Shown: positions 25,441 to 37,663 of the stretch, piece after piece
Layout: each line of letters begins with the position of its first letter
Numbering within the stretch: the stretch's first letter is position 1
Origin: Punica granatum
Lineage: Eukaryota > Streptophyta > Magnoliopsida > Myrtales > Lythraceae
Length of the DNA stretch: 64,000 nt
Assembly (NCBI RefSeq): GCF_007655135.1
Contig: NC_045133.1
Location: 2,418,001 to 2,482,000, forward strand
Reading direction: 5' to 3'
The notes under the pieces: model-generated
Told to the model about the DNA's origin: nothing
Databases searched by the model: none
Seen by the model: only the letters and a program-made list of their open reading frames with translations
Made by a program: the position numbers and the translations under genes

Positions 25441-26769
25441 TAATTATACTCTATTCCGTTATCAAACATCAAGATCTTGTATGGTGAAAGAAATCACGAA
25501 ATATCACTGATCGCTCTGAAAACTGTTCGAGTTAAAACTTTCTCATGATTTCGATGGTGATGAGATATTTTGGAATATCACAGCGCAGATGTATTATTCA
25601 ACACGAACAAGGGCACAGACACGAGGGAGGATGGACATGGATGCCGGACAGGGTCGAACAACATATAGTAGGGGCCGTGCCGCGGTGGGAGGTGGAGGGC
25701 ATTTTGGGAAAAGCGGGGAGGAGGAAGACCATAGAGTATGGGCGGGGGATGCAAAGGGGAAGGGAAGGAAAGAGGGGGGGGGGGGGGGAGTAGAGAGGGA
25801 GGAAACAAAGAAAGAAGGAAAAGGACGTGAGAGCACGTGCAGTGAGAATGGACGGTGCCCTCCCATCCCATCTCGAGTTGGAAGGTTTATGAGACGACGG
25901 AAGCGAATAATGTTCAGCCCGATTGCGTGACCTGCTCGACAGTGATCACTCGGGCATGCTAATTGCTAAAGATGTGTCGGAAGTACTTCGAGAAGGTAGG
26001 TGAACGGGAAAGGAGGCCGAAGAGATTTTCTCCTCGATGAAGGCAAAGTTGGGGGGTAAAGCCTTCGATCTGCAGCCCCGGTCACGACCCAGGGGCTTGC
26101 TCAGTTTATGTTTCCGCTGCTGGGATGGGACGGGGGACGAGCCGATGGCCCGGCTCATTAATTTGCCGCTATATCCGGTCCCATGAGCTCTGGAAGCTGT
26201 TAATTATCATATTTGCTGCTTCCTAGACTTGATGTTCATGCTTCAGTTGGCACGAGAAACTCTTTGATGGTCGATTAGTTAAATACTCAGGGAAACAGTA
26301 TTTGACGCTTGGAGTTTCTCGTGACGGTGTCACGTGGGGGGAGTCTCCGGGTCCCACCCCAGTCTTAACCAATTATATTAACCAAAATTTGAATAGCAAC
26401 AAGTGGAGAAAAGTATTATTACAGTGACACGTATTCTCGTCTAAAATTAATATATTTTCAAAATCGACGAGATTTTTGTATCCTTTCCTTTCTCGAGTAG
26501 CAAAAAAGGAGTAATTATAGCGTACAATGTGCGAAAATGCTAAATCCTCATAAAAGAAAGTGTCTAATTATTTTCCTAAATACTCAGAATTAATAAAACT
26601 CGATTCGAATATACATAAAATTACAACATATATTTGTTGTTTTACAAAAAAAAAAAGGTTATCTGATGCCGTGACTATGTCAAATTGACTGTTTAACAAA
26701 ATATTAATAAGTAGATTTAAACCTCTTAGGGAGAATAACAAAAGTTCGCCAGTAACATTTCAGACCAGT

Positions 26770-27065
26770 TTGATTTCGCAATATGATTTTAAGATTTTAA
26801 CTCTATTTACTATATAATAAAAGTCAACAATACGATTAATACTTTTTCATTTTTCTTCAATTTTTTAACTATTCAATGTAATTTTTAATAATAATTTTTT
26901 AAAATTATTAATTACTTTTTTCACAATTCAACAATACAATCAATACTTTTTTTTTTCAACTATTCATTACTTTTTCACACTTTTTCTTATAATTCAACAT
27001 CACAATCATTACAAATTAATTAAAATCAAAACTCAACCCAACTTTACCCTAAAACTAAACACACT
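26770..27065. mobile_element. MITE-like element, GTTTGRTTT family
   Basis: The left end GTTTGATTTCGCAATATGAT resembles the inverted right end (AAACTCAACCCAACTTTACC, then CTAAAACTAAACACAC). The interior repeats the phrase CAATTCAACAATACAATCAA. It is related to the copy at 57815-58120. There is no coding capacity. Confidence 0.45.
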
Positions 27066-28044
27066 ATTCAAATCTCATATCTCGATCTCCATGAATTATA
27101 AGTAATATACACCGAAATGAAAAATCTCCGCGCCCGTGTTTTACTCCCATAACCACTGGAATTTTTCATTTTTCGTACGATAAAAAAAATACATGAGAAA
27201 TATCACCGGAAAAAAAAAATACATGAGAAAGCGAAACGAGGAAGAAGCTAAAGAGGAGAGTGGGGGTGGTGAAGGCATGTGCGTCCCTATCACTCTCCTT
27301 CAACCCCAAAGTGACCTGTCGTTTTATGGGCGAGGGTCATATCATATATATATCAAGCAACAGGGTGGCCCTTTTCTCTTTTACACCCTCCGATGACGTG
27401 GCAGCCTCACGTGACCCATCTGGGCTGGTCCCGACATGTGATGCGTGGCTCCATAGGGAGGTCGACACGTTTTCAGCCGCTATTAGGTTGTTGGGAGGGG
27501 GTGGCAATGGAACAATTGGCATGGATAGATTCTTCCTCTTTTCTATTCTTTCCTTACTTCAAAACTTCGACATGTCTCATTCTCCTTTCTGTCTCTATGT
27601 AATCTCATGCCATGCCCATTTTGATATGATGTGTTTTTATGAGGGGGGATTTCACTCTCAATGGGGGCAACGCACTCTCCTTTTTCTCCTCCTTTGAACA
27701 TGGGAGAGAGGGGAGCTATTAATTGGTTCGAGGACCACCACGAGACTGCTTCACGATCGTATGATACTATCCGATAGTACATCGATTATTACTCTCCACC
27801 TGTTATTAGGATCACAATTGCTGATGCATACTGTGATCAGCCCATTTCATGGTGGTCGGTGCTATTCCGAGCAAACCCTTATTGTTCCTGCGAGACCCGA
27901 TTTCATTTGTTTTAGGCTATCTTATGTTGTGGTTGTGCATAAGGAATCAGAGATGCGTGGTAGTAAGACATGGCGTAATCCCTTGTTTTAGCTAGATAAA
28001 TTGATGATTGAAGTTTTAAAGATCATGTCATGGCGGGGATCGAT

Positions 28045-28465
28045 TGACCTTGGACCACATGCTCATGGTGGGCCACGAACTTGGGTAGTGGCTCATTTAT
28101 TCATTGTGAAATTACTGTCAAGTGCGAAGAATTATAATTCAATATATGTTTGGGCTGTTCTCGAACGAGCAGCGGACATGTCCCGACTTGAAACCTCAGT
28201 CGACACATCATCTATCACCGGCACGTGAAATAGGAATAGTTCTTGACGGAGAAATTATTCTAATCGGACTCAATTAAGCCCACGGTTCTAAGCTTGCAAC
28301 CACATGCTCACGATGGGGCCACTCTTGGCCCATTAACTAAATTACACGGACCCATACAATGTTCGGGCAGCTCTTGACCAGCAGTAGGCGCGTCCTGCTT
28401 AGAACCTTGGTCGCGCCGTAGTGCCCCCCGGGCATGTAGAATAGAAACGGTTCACAAAGGAGAAC
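28045..28465. repeat. Two-copy diverged direct repeat (~240 bases each)
   Basis: Both units contain ACCACATGCTCA(T/C)G and GGGCCAC, then a CAAT..GTT(T/C)GGGC segment followed by CTTGGT/CTCAGTCG-type text, and end AATAG(A/G)AA(T/C)(A/G)GTTC. Units start near 28045 and 28288. The sequence is non-coding and moderately diverged. Confidence 0.6.
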
Positions 28466-28643
28466 CTGAAAAGGCTTTTCTTAGCACGACTCTAAAGACA
28501 AATTGATGTTTACTTACATACTCGTAAACAACAAAGCAGATGACCACAAGCATCTTCGTCGAATGTTTTCCTGGGCTTTTGTAGAGGTTACACGCTAGGC
28601 ATGCAAAACTACAGAGACTATAATACAACAGAAGGTTGAGAAG

Positions 28644-31600
28644 TTACCGAACACGATCCACTTTCTCTTGCATGATCAAGCCGACCACGTTCTTCACGAA
28701 GGCGTCGAAGCATTCTCTGCAGGCATTCGGCATCGGACCAGCCTCATGCTGCAGTTTAGCTTGATCAAGGTGAGGGCACACGGGACTTGGGAAGGAAGAG
28801 TATTGAATGGATTTAGAATGTTCCAACCCACAGGCAGCCAACACATGATGCGTGGATGCTCGCGCAATCTCTTTGAATGCATTTACTCCTGCAGGGATAA
28901 AAAGTGCCTCAACATGGTTCTATTGATTCGTTTTCGTCTTCAGAGATGTAGAAAAGAACAAATTACTGATATCATATCGAACTCAACATGAATCCCTACA
29001 ACCAAATGCGAAATAACTCCGCCTTCTTTCGGGTCAGAATTTTATAGCCTTTTGGGAATGGGTGAAAAAAGCCACGGAACCGAGCAAACTGAAAAACGGA
29101 TTGTTTAGCTTCAGTTTTTCAGGCATGATTTGGTTCCAGTTCAGACCTGGCTCAGAAAGACGAACCAAACTTGACTATTACAAGCCAAGTGCTAATTCAC
29201 ACTCGAGGAACATACCTAGCTGTTTGCCACGCATAAGCATCTTCAAGTTCTGTCTCACAAGAGACTGGATCTCACTCTTCAAACTCGGAGCACGCGAAGA
29301 TCCTTCTCCAGATGTGCCTGAATATATCATGCCGTGATCAATGTCTCGTGATGCTCCGAGCCCATTTCCACTTCTAACTGGAATCGTTCTCAAATCAGGA
29401 AGATTCAGACGTTCTGGTGGAAATCTAGCTGCACCACCTTTCACAGAATGATCACCTGACTTAAAGGTCCTCCGCTCTTGCTTTTGCTCTCCCACTATAC
29501 AGTAATTACTCGACTGAGAGGGATTCTGATGAACAGATCCTCCTCTTTCAGAAGCATTCCCTTTCATAATTAGGTCTTTTGCAGCATGCTGGACAGTCAT
29601 CATAGAGTTACGACCTTGCCGTCTAGACTTGGCGAGATCCATCATCCTCCAGGCCTTGCTAACATCATAAGGGACTTTATAATGGGAAGAAAATGCTGAT
29701 TTTTCACCTCCCTTATCAGTCAATTGCTGAGAACCAGAGGAAGATGCTTTTCCCAATCTATCATGTTCCTTCGGAAGCCTTTCAGACTGCTTTTGACTGT
29801 TCTTCTTGATAACAGATTCTGCGGGACCGGACGAGAAACTCACCGACCCGCGTCTCAAGGCATTCCAATTTTCTCGCAGTGCTTGTATGCGACTATGCAC
29901 ATCCCGACACTGATGCCTAGTTCTGGCACCAAATAGAGGAACCTTGCTCTCCCTTGTAGGGAGTGCTCGTCCTTCCCCATTAGAGACAGAACAAGATGGA
30001 TTTAAGGGGGGTGAGGCTGGGGTTACTGGGCCATTAATCTCCGAGCTACTGCCTTCTCTCACGATACTGAGCAGTAAAGAAGAACGTGCCTCGTCACTTT
30101 CTTCTCCATCGGCCTGTGACTTTCTTAGAATGTTGCAGTCAGGGCACAACCAATCCCCCGTGGGCACAGTGTAGCCCAACCCCACACAGTACGTGTGAGA
30201 GGCAGAGTCACAAAGATCACAGAGCAGGAGAAGCCATTCATCCTGTGACCCCTTGCAAATAGTGCACTTGGACTCTGCATAAGGGTCAATAGTTCTGATT
30301 CCAAGCGGGTCATAAACCTGCAAATCAAGCATATATTTATAGATAAAAAAAGTGCTTTGAATCCCCACTCCGACGAACTAAGGCAAAGCTAAAACATGAT
30401 TGGCAAGTAATTTGAATTGATTGCCTACGAATGCAGAGTAGACAAGAAGAGGAAAGGAGAAGAGGAGAGGCGAAAATAGGATCACACTCGAATAACCAAA
30501 GCAAATATGCCTGAGTACTATCCATATTATTGATATTCACACAAGATTACGAAAAAAGAAGAGTCATTGAAAAAACAATAAGCTGGCTCATTATGAAACT
30601 AAAAAGGCAAGAATGGAGGAAGTGCACAGCCTCCTCTGACTTCTTCAAGATCTTCATCAAGCTGAACTCAGTCTTCACATGGGATAGGCAAGACTCCAGA
30701 TCTGCCTTCTCTTCATTCAAATCCTCAATCTCATTAAGCAACTTCAATGTGTCTTTGCATTTCTTGGTGAGCGACCTAAAACAGCTGAGCCTAAAGCCTA
30801 ACTTCATGACATCATGCATCGTCTCAACCATATGCTTTAAATTTTCCTTCGACGGTAAACTCCAGTCTGAAGCAGCAAGCACCAGGACCTCCCCGGGAGC
30901 ATTCAATGCTGCCGACCTGATACCCTTGCTGGACACGATTGAGTTCTCCCAAAATGCTCATTCAAGGTCATATACTCCCTCGAGATATCTAATCTGGCAC
31001 TCAGGAAGCTCAAAACCATGAAAATCCTCATATGATTCGTGATCACTGCATGATCGAAAATATCTGCTGCCGATTCTATGTAAGCTTCCCGAGCCTCGAT
31101 AAACAGGAGAAGCTGATTCTCCAAGCTCATTTGCATCACTATATGATGGACTTACAGGACTCCATAGTGAGGATGACCCCGAGGCAAACTTCCCATGCTC
31201 ATCACTAAAAATGTTTTTGCGATGCGCACTCAAAACACGGGATGGCTCTGATGTAAAATGTGCATATCCATCTTGATCACTGTAAGCGCTGCTCTCTTTG
31301 CCACATTCTACATGATCAACCTCCCTAGTACCATCAATGCTGCCACCTCTGTTCGACCACAACTCGTCTCTTCTGCTAAGCACTTGACTGGGTTTCCCTG
31401 ATGTTTCTCCTTCTGAAATAAGAAGGAAAATCAGAACGACGGGGACTCAGCGCCACTATTTCCATCATGGTGCTTCCTATCATCTGTATCTGTCTGAGAA
31501 TAAGTAGCATCACCTTGATTGCTGCAATGACTATTCTCCTGCCTGTCGTCCACATGGTCATCATAACTATTATCATAGCTGTTGCCTCCATTCAACCACG

Positions 31601-33386
31601 GTTCATATTGTTCCTTATCTTCCTCAACCGTATATAATGGGGAAACAGCACCCCAATATGGTGTATCTGCACCATTGCTTCCATCATGGTCCTCTCCACT
31701 ATTTGCACCTGTCTGAGAACGAGTATCATCATCCCAATCATGGCTGCTCTCCTCACTATAGTCTGCATTGTCATTACTATCACTACCATCATTTTCGCCA
31801 GCATCATTAGATAATGATGCATTCCTTCCGCTTTCATTACTCCTTCCATGATGACATGGGGAATCATCATTTCAATATGGTGAATCATAATCGCCACTTC
31901 CACCATTGTCCTCTGCCCTAACATCTATACCCATCTGAAAATGACCATCATCATCTTCATCATTATATTGGTTACTCTCCTCAGGAATGTGGACATGATC
32001 CTCATAATAATCATCATTGCCGTTCTCCATATTTCGCCACGAGCCATCCCATCTGCGACAACCATACCTAGCTTCCCTCTCATAATCGCTATCCACTACC
32101 GACATTAAATGATAATCTCTATATAGATCATTATATTGGCTACTCTCCACACCATAGTCTGCAAGGTTGGCATCACTACCATAACCCATCCCGCCCGATC
32201 GCAACTCATCTCGCCTACTATGGTCTAATGAATTCTCTATCCCTTCAAAGACCACAAATGTATGTCCCTCACCGAGAGAAGAACTGGTGCTACCCCTTCC
32301 ACCGAATCTAGTCCACATAGTAGCATAATCATCTTCATCCGGCACAAAAACCCCAGCAATGCCATTCACACTATCATCAGGAGGTTGCTGCACATGGAGT
32401 TCGTTTCTCTCACAAACATGTTTTTACAGCCTAATCAAAAGTAAAGAGTTTCATCCAACAATAATCAGAACATGAAAAAGCAAACTTCCCTACAGGATCA
32501 TCCAACCGATACAACAAAATTATTCTCTCCTGATAGCAAGAGCCACAATTCACACAAACAGACCGTGAAAGACAATCTAGCTTGCTCCTAGCTCGTCTAT
32601 GCTGCCCCAATATCTCAGATAAAAGCACCCCAATGAACTCTTAGCCACAATCCAAGCCAAAATTAAATCTGGATATTAACTTATGCCAGTAATTCACAAA
32701 TCCCTTTGACCATCTAAGGCTCCTACCCTCATAACTTAGTCTCTCTAAGGCTCCATTCAGCATTATAGAGTTCCCCCGCTTATCACTTCCATCATCAATT
32801 AACCTAATCAACAATTTCATTTAATCAGACTAACAACGAATTGAATATCGCTCGGGAACACTAAGCAACAGTAATACATGTTTGTAAACATCCAACAAAG
32901 ATTGCGACAAAACAGAGAACCAGAACCGGGCAGAGCAGAATCATGAACCTACATGCCAATCCCAACAAAGTGACAGAATTTCGATGTAACATAGCAGGAA
33001 GAAGAAGAAACCTGATCACGGAGCGGGACATCAACGACTCTCTCGGTGTCAAAAACCCCTTCAATGGCGGGCCTGAGGATGGAGGAGAACCGCCGCTTGC
33101 ACATGGGGCACCTGGACTCCACCTTGGCCCACTCCCTTATGCATATGAAGCAGAAGTAATGGTCGCAGCAGTCAATCATGCCCCTGATCGACTTCTCTCC
33201 CGCCGACGACAGGCAAATTCCGCAGCACAGGGAAGGCGAACCAGAAGAACAGGAGCCCCCGCCACCGTCGCCGGTGGCCGCCGCCTTCTTCCTCGAGGGC
33301 TCCCCCTCGTCCGTCGGAGCCGGCTCCAGGGTCCTCTGGCACTTGCTCGGGGATGACCGCGGGCTGCGCGTGTCCTCACGCGCCAT
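28644..33386 (-). CDS. RING and PHD finger protein, 3 exons (probable E3 ligase / chromatin reader)
   Basis: Exons are 33012-33386, 29216-30317 and 28644-28888, with clean GT/AG borders, giving 573 residues. A C3HC4-type RING spans about C55-C96 (CGIC ... DCCDHYFCFIC ... CPMC). It is followed closely by a C4HC3 PHD finger at about 143-186 (CTIC, CDLCDSASHTYC, WLCPDC). After the PHD comes a long polar region with RIQALRENWNALR and the conserved blocks AWRMMDLAKS, SEIQSLVRQNLKML and ACGLEH near the C-terminus. This RING-PHD pair with that tail is a plant family of nuclear, poorly characterised proteins. Ubiquitin ligase activity and histone binding are inferred from the domains. Start: MAREDT at 33386; the frame stays open upstream to about 33542 but lacks conservation that I recognise. 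The first intron (30318-33011) is unusually long and contains a coding-like block. Confidence 0.92.
30590..32396 (-). pseudogene. Decayed acidic-repeat coding block nested in the RING-PHD intron
   Basis: Minus-strand reading begins just after an acceptor-like ATGTGCAG (about 32390) with QPPDDSVNGIAGVFVPDEDD and then runs as Asp/Asn/Ser/Tyr-rich repeats. The phrase SRRDEL occurs twice (about 32210 and 31370); GSNGADTPYWGAVSP, GNSGAESPSF and GGSGDYDSPY are degenerate copies of one motif. The frame is broken by TGA near 31872, TGA near 31434, a shift near 31410 and TGA near 30961. At two of these stops the aligned repeat copy has TGG. After the last stop the frame continues into a non-repetitive, coiled-coil-like segment (CFRSLTKKCKDTLKLL, then NEIEDLNEEKADLESCL). 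I do not recognise the family. It could be a retained paralogous gene fragment, or alternative exons of the host gene that have since decayed. Confidence 0.45.
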
Positions 33387-33721
33387 CACAGACAGTGAGT
33401 GCCGCGAGTAAATTGGTCCCTCCCGTTGTTCCTTCGCGGGCTCCGACGTTTTATAGCAGCGGTTACAAACTAGGATTAACAAGCCGTTTTGGGCCGAAGG
33501 AATCGGCCCAACCCGAACTTTCCCTTTCCTTATCGGGCCCAATAAGATCTCATATCACGACGCCTATTGACTAAAACTACGAGATATTATCAAATTATTA
33601 GTTAAAATTAATTTTTTTCTCTGGATAAAAAAAAATTCTATAGATGGCATTTGGAAGGGCAATAATCTATTCGCATGCATCAAAATTTCTTTTAATGGGT
33701 CATTAACATAATTATATGCTC

Positions 33722-34192
33722 CTATTGTATCTTGTATTTAGTAACAGAGAAAAAATGTAAGACAATTCATGGAAGAAATTAGAAAAATATATATACATTA
33801 ATGGATTTTTTTTTAAGAAATGGTGGGGGCTGAAGTGGGGAAAATCCAGCCACTCGCTCTGCAATTGCGATGGACCGGTTTTCATTTTTGACTATAAAAT
33901 GTAGGTTTGAAATTCGTTAAAAGTATTACAGAATTCATGCACAAACTTTACTTGAAATGTAGGTTCAAAATTCATTAAAAGCATAATATAGTCCCGATAA
34001 ATTATATGATAATATTGTATCTTGTGTTTAGTAACAGAGAAAAAAATGTAAGACAATTCATGGAAGAAATTGGGAAAAAATATATATACATTAATAGAAT
34101 TTTTTTTAAAGAAATGGTGGGGGCCAAGGGTGGGAAAACCCGGCTACTCGCCCTGCAATTGTGACGGATCGATTTTCATTTTTTACTATAAA
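33722..34192. repeat. Two-copy direct duplication (~180-base core, 290-base offset)
   Basis: The core TTAGTAACAGAGAAAAAA, then ATGTAAGACAATTCATGGAA, then AAATGGTGGGGGC and GATTTTCATTTTT-like text occurs at about 33722-33900 and again at about 34012-34192. Shorter GTAGGTT(T/C)(G/A)AAATTC units lie between them. Intergenic and non-coding. Confidence 0.85.
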
Positions 34193-34821
34193 ATATATAC
34201 AGCTTAATTAATTATCAAAATGCTAATAAACTAATTAGAAAGGAATGAATAGATTTACGAGAAGGTATTGAGCGTAATGGATATACCACGTGACACTGTG
34301 TATCAAACACAAAAAAATCTATTTTTGTCAATAATAATTTTTGTTTTTGTGATATTATTAAAAATCAAAAGAAATGGAGGAACTATATTGGTCGGTGAAA
34401 TTATTACGTGATATACCTCCTTATCCTTATAAGACTTTCTCTAGATTTAAGGGGCATGATTTACGTTCAATCTGTATATACTAAAGTCATTAATACGTCG
34501 TCATTGCACGCACCACAAATAACAAATGGCGTGTATTAATTAAATAGCGATAGAAATAGCCGCGGCCTAATAATAAAATAACAGTAAAGCATATATTTTC
34601 TTTTGGGTAGAAACGTTCAAATAATATTTGCGTCACCGTTTTACTATTCAAAATCAAAATTTTTAGAAAACATTTAGGCAATTTAATCAGTAAATAAAAT
34701 AGAAAGTTCTGATAAGCAATCAACGCATTAAAAAGCCTTTTATTGACGCCACTTTTTCTCAAAACATGAAATAAATGTTTTCCTTAAATAAGATCTTATA
34801 AACGATGAGCTTATAAGTATC

Positions 34822-35343
34822 AGGAAAAATTACACCATATAGCCTAAGGTTAACACTTTTTCTTAGATCTATCACAACCTTGATTTTGTTTCTCGAGGTA
34901 TCATAACGTTAATAATTTGGTTTCAAATCTATCGCGCCGTAAAACTTCCATCCATTTTTAACGAAAATACCGACGTTTATCCCAACTTTTTTGTTTTTCT
35001 CAATTTAATCCCAATCTTTTACTATTTTCTCAATATTATCCTAATAGGTTGGGATAAATTTGAGAAATTATGAAAAGATTGGGATAAAATTGAGAGAAAA
35101 TAAAAAGGTTGGGATAAAAAAGAAAAAAATATTAAAAGGTTGGGATAGATTTGAAATCCACACACTCTCCACGTAACGGGTAACGTCAGCATTCTGTAAA
35201 AAATGGACGGAAGTTTTACAGCGGAATAAATTTGAAACCAAATTATTAATGTTAGGAAACCTCAGGAAAAAAAATCAAGGTTGTGATAGATCTAAGAATA
35301 AGTGTCAACGTTAGGCTGTTAGGTTATATGGTGCAATTAATCC
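34822..35343. mobile_element. Foldback MITE with ~140-base terminal inverted repeats
   Basis: The left arm (AGGAAAAATTACACCATATA, then TTCTTAGATCTATCACAACC, then AATAATTTGGTTTCAAAT, then GTAAAACTTCC) is repeated in inverted form at the right end (GGAAGTTTTACAG, ATTTGAAACCAAATTATTAA, GGTTGTGATAGATCTAAGAA, TATATGGTGCAATTAATCCT). The loop holds four to five tandem copies of a GGTTGGGATAAA(A/T)TTGAGA-type unit (about 35036-35160). It has no coding capacity. A clear target-site duplication was not found, so exact ends may shift by a few bases. Confidence 0.8.
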
Positions 35344-35430
35344 TATATATTCAAATTAACCAACATATCTTTGTGTCTTAACACATTCCAGCCAGAGACT
35401 GGAAGAGGCGAGGCGGAACCGGGGGGCGAT

Positions 35431-36634
35431 ATGGATGATGACGATAGAATCTCGAGTTTGCCCGAGAATGTCAAGCACCAGATTATGTCCTTTACCAAAC
35501 ATCAAGAGAGTAGCAAGGATCACTTCGCTGTCGAAGTCGCGGCTGGAGACGTTCCAGATATCTGACTTCAGGGGCCGGATCATTGCACCGAATGCAGAGC
35601 TCCGTTACGTCATGATGGGGGAGGACAGTTGGGACGGGAGGAGCGAGAGCTTCATCAGGTTTGTTGACGGTGCTCTTGTGAAGTCCTTTGATCAAGGTTG
35701 AAGCTCTATACGACCGGAGACGTGGCTCCTCACGTCGATAGATGGTTAGCTATGGCTTTAGACCGTCATGTTAAGGAGCTGAGCTTCAAAATCATTAACA
35801 ATCAGTCCTCGCCTAATAGGTCGATATATTCGATTCCCAGAAGGGTTTTATCAGCTGGGTTCATCAAATCCTTAACGTTTGATGGCGACATAATGATTGA
35901 CGGAATAAGCGATGTGTGCATGCCGTCTCTGCGATCACTCAGTTTGTTGTCTTGCCAAATTACCGTCAGGTGCTCCATAGACTCCTCGGTAGCTGCCCCT
36001 TGCTGGAGGATCTTTCTCTACCCTCCTGCAATCCATTGTCCGTGATCAAACTCCCATATCTTGATTATCTCAAGAGCATGTCCGTGACTGGTTATCTCCA
36101 TCAGCTTAAGGCTGTCAGCATCCAAGCACCAGCCTTGGAAAGGCTTCGCTTGAATTGCTATTTCCTGCAGGACCAAGGCATAAGTTTAGTAGTTCGTGAA
36201 AGTCCGAATCTCAGGTCCTTAGAGCTCCGAGGCGTCTTCCAGACCAATGAGTGGTTCTCTCGGTTCCTTTCCATGTTCCCTGGATTCAGTTTATGGAAAA
36301 GAATCTGGATTTTGAATCCGCTATTGAAGAAGATCACAGTAGTGAATTGTGATAACTTGGAGGAGATCAGAATCGAAACCCCGAAGTTGTTGTCCTTCTT
36401 GTTTGAAGCGTGCTGCAGTGCTGAACATGCGACACTGCCCTCCATATGGGCAGAGAGTCCTCTGGCTGTTGTGTGGTCGAATTCACATTTTCTTTCTCAC
36501 AAGGTCCAATTGTTGGCCGGTTCCAGAAGCTCCAGGACATCCTCTCCGGATGGTCTACTACATTTAGATGCTCGGAATCATCCTATATCTTCACGAGGTA
36601 TGGGATCGAACCATAGCAGCTTAAGGACACATTA
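35431..36634 (+). pseudogene. F-box / LRR-type pseudogene
   Basis: An F-box start is visible: MDDDDRISSLPENVKHQIMS at 35431. The frame then shifts near 35497, where the expected LP.IKRVARITSLSKS continues in another frame. It shifts again near 35697 (between FDQG and LKLYTTG) and again near 35968 (after SLLSCQIT, resuming at VLHRLLGSCPLLEDLSLPSC). Leucine-rich blocks follow (APALERLRLNCYFLQ, SPNLRSLELRGV, LKKITVVNCDNLEEIRIE), and a further shift occurs near 36520. Plant F-box/RNI-FBD proteins act as substrate receptors of SCF ubiquitin ligases; with at least three frame breaks and no visible introns, this copy is unlikely to make a full protein. Confidence 0.8.
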
Positions 36635-37663
36635 ATCTGCTGTTGGGTTATACGTCTTTTTTGCTTGTTCACATTGTACTATGTCATCTTTTACTCTTGC
36701 TGTATGTGCTTGAAGATGGTAGAGGTAGTCGTCTTGGTCAAAGGGGTGAACAAGAAATCGGTTTTATCAGAGCCAGGGACACTGCTTTTGAAAGTCATGT
36801 TTAAGCCATCCGGGAGGAGCTGCTATTCCGTGGCTCTAGATGGCTTGCTTTGGGCTTGCCGTCCTACAACTGTTTTTCTCACAGCATCATATCCATTCGT
36901 AAAGGTACTATCTCTTGCCATTGTGTTTGGACCTAAGATCCACTGAAAAGGGCTGATAATCGATGATATAGTTAATATGAATGTGAATGTGTTGTCCGCT
37001 GTTTGCGTAATGATCTTTGCTTTGGCCATAATCCCTAAGTCTTGAACTTTTTCCTGATCTACCAGCAATTTTCTTGCCCTTTTAGTTTATCTGCACGGCA
37101 CTGGCAAACGGAGAAGAAGATGCCGAGTGCAGTCAAGGCGATGTCAACTGTTGGAAGCACGAAGATAAAGGCTTAACGATCGAAAGAGTTGAGGGCCTCC
37201 AACATCCCAGACCCTTAGATGGGAGCATCTTTTCCAGTTGGGCGCGTAAGCTCAGATTCGATGCTGGCAATGAAGTTTGTTTAAGATTGCAATGTTGAGA
37301 ATAGCCATGGGATCGATCATGCTGGAATAACCGTGTCTTTCTATGTCCAGTGTACACATTTGCAGCTGCTCTGCTAAGTTCAGAACACAAACAGTTTTTT
37401 AGTATGTCTGACGGGCTTTAGTATGGCAAATTTGGATGAATAAAAACCGCTTCTCCGTACTCAATTTCTGCAAAACTGGTCGATTGAAGAACAGCTAATG
37501 CATCCTGTCTCAAATTATTATCAGATTGCACCATTAAAACTAATTTCGATACATATGGTATACCGAGCTTGGGATCTGGTTTTCTGGAAAAAAAAAAAAA
37601 AGTTCGCTTATTCTTGATCCCTTCTGCAAGTACCGTATAAACTGATTCACAAACTCAGCCAAA

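Larger units (their letters stand above)
20331..28643. other. Gene-poor intergenic DNA with repeats and G-box-rich patches
   Basis: No intron-exon gene structure was found. Long open frames at 22189-22508, 23445-23999 (-) and 25545-25930 come from GC-skewed, purine-rich or proline/glycine low-complexity DNA; overlapping frames are open on both strands and no motif is present. The stretch holds a TTA microsatellite, a SINE-like unit, two local tandem repeats, AT-rich MITE-like blocks and eleven CACGTG sites, each listed separately or in the findings. Confidence 0.5.

Noticed and set aside
25545..25930. Overlapping open frames on both strands
   Set aside because: A purine-rich GGGGAGG tract keeps several frames open at once. 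Gly/Arg and Pro/Ser text only.
32431..32628. Cysteine-containing minus-strand frame in the RING-PHD intron
   Set aside because: No supporting splice sites, and the cysteine spacing matches no zinc finger I know.
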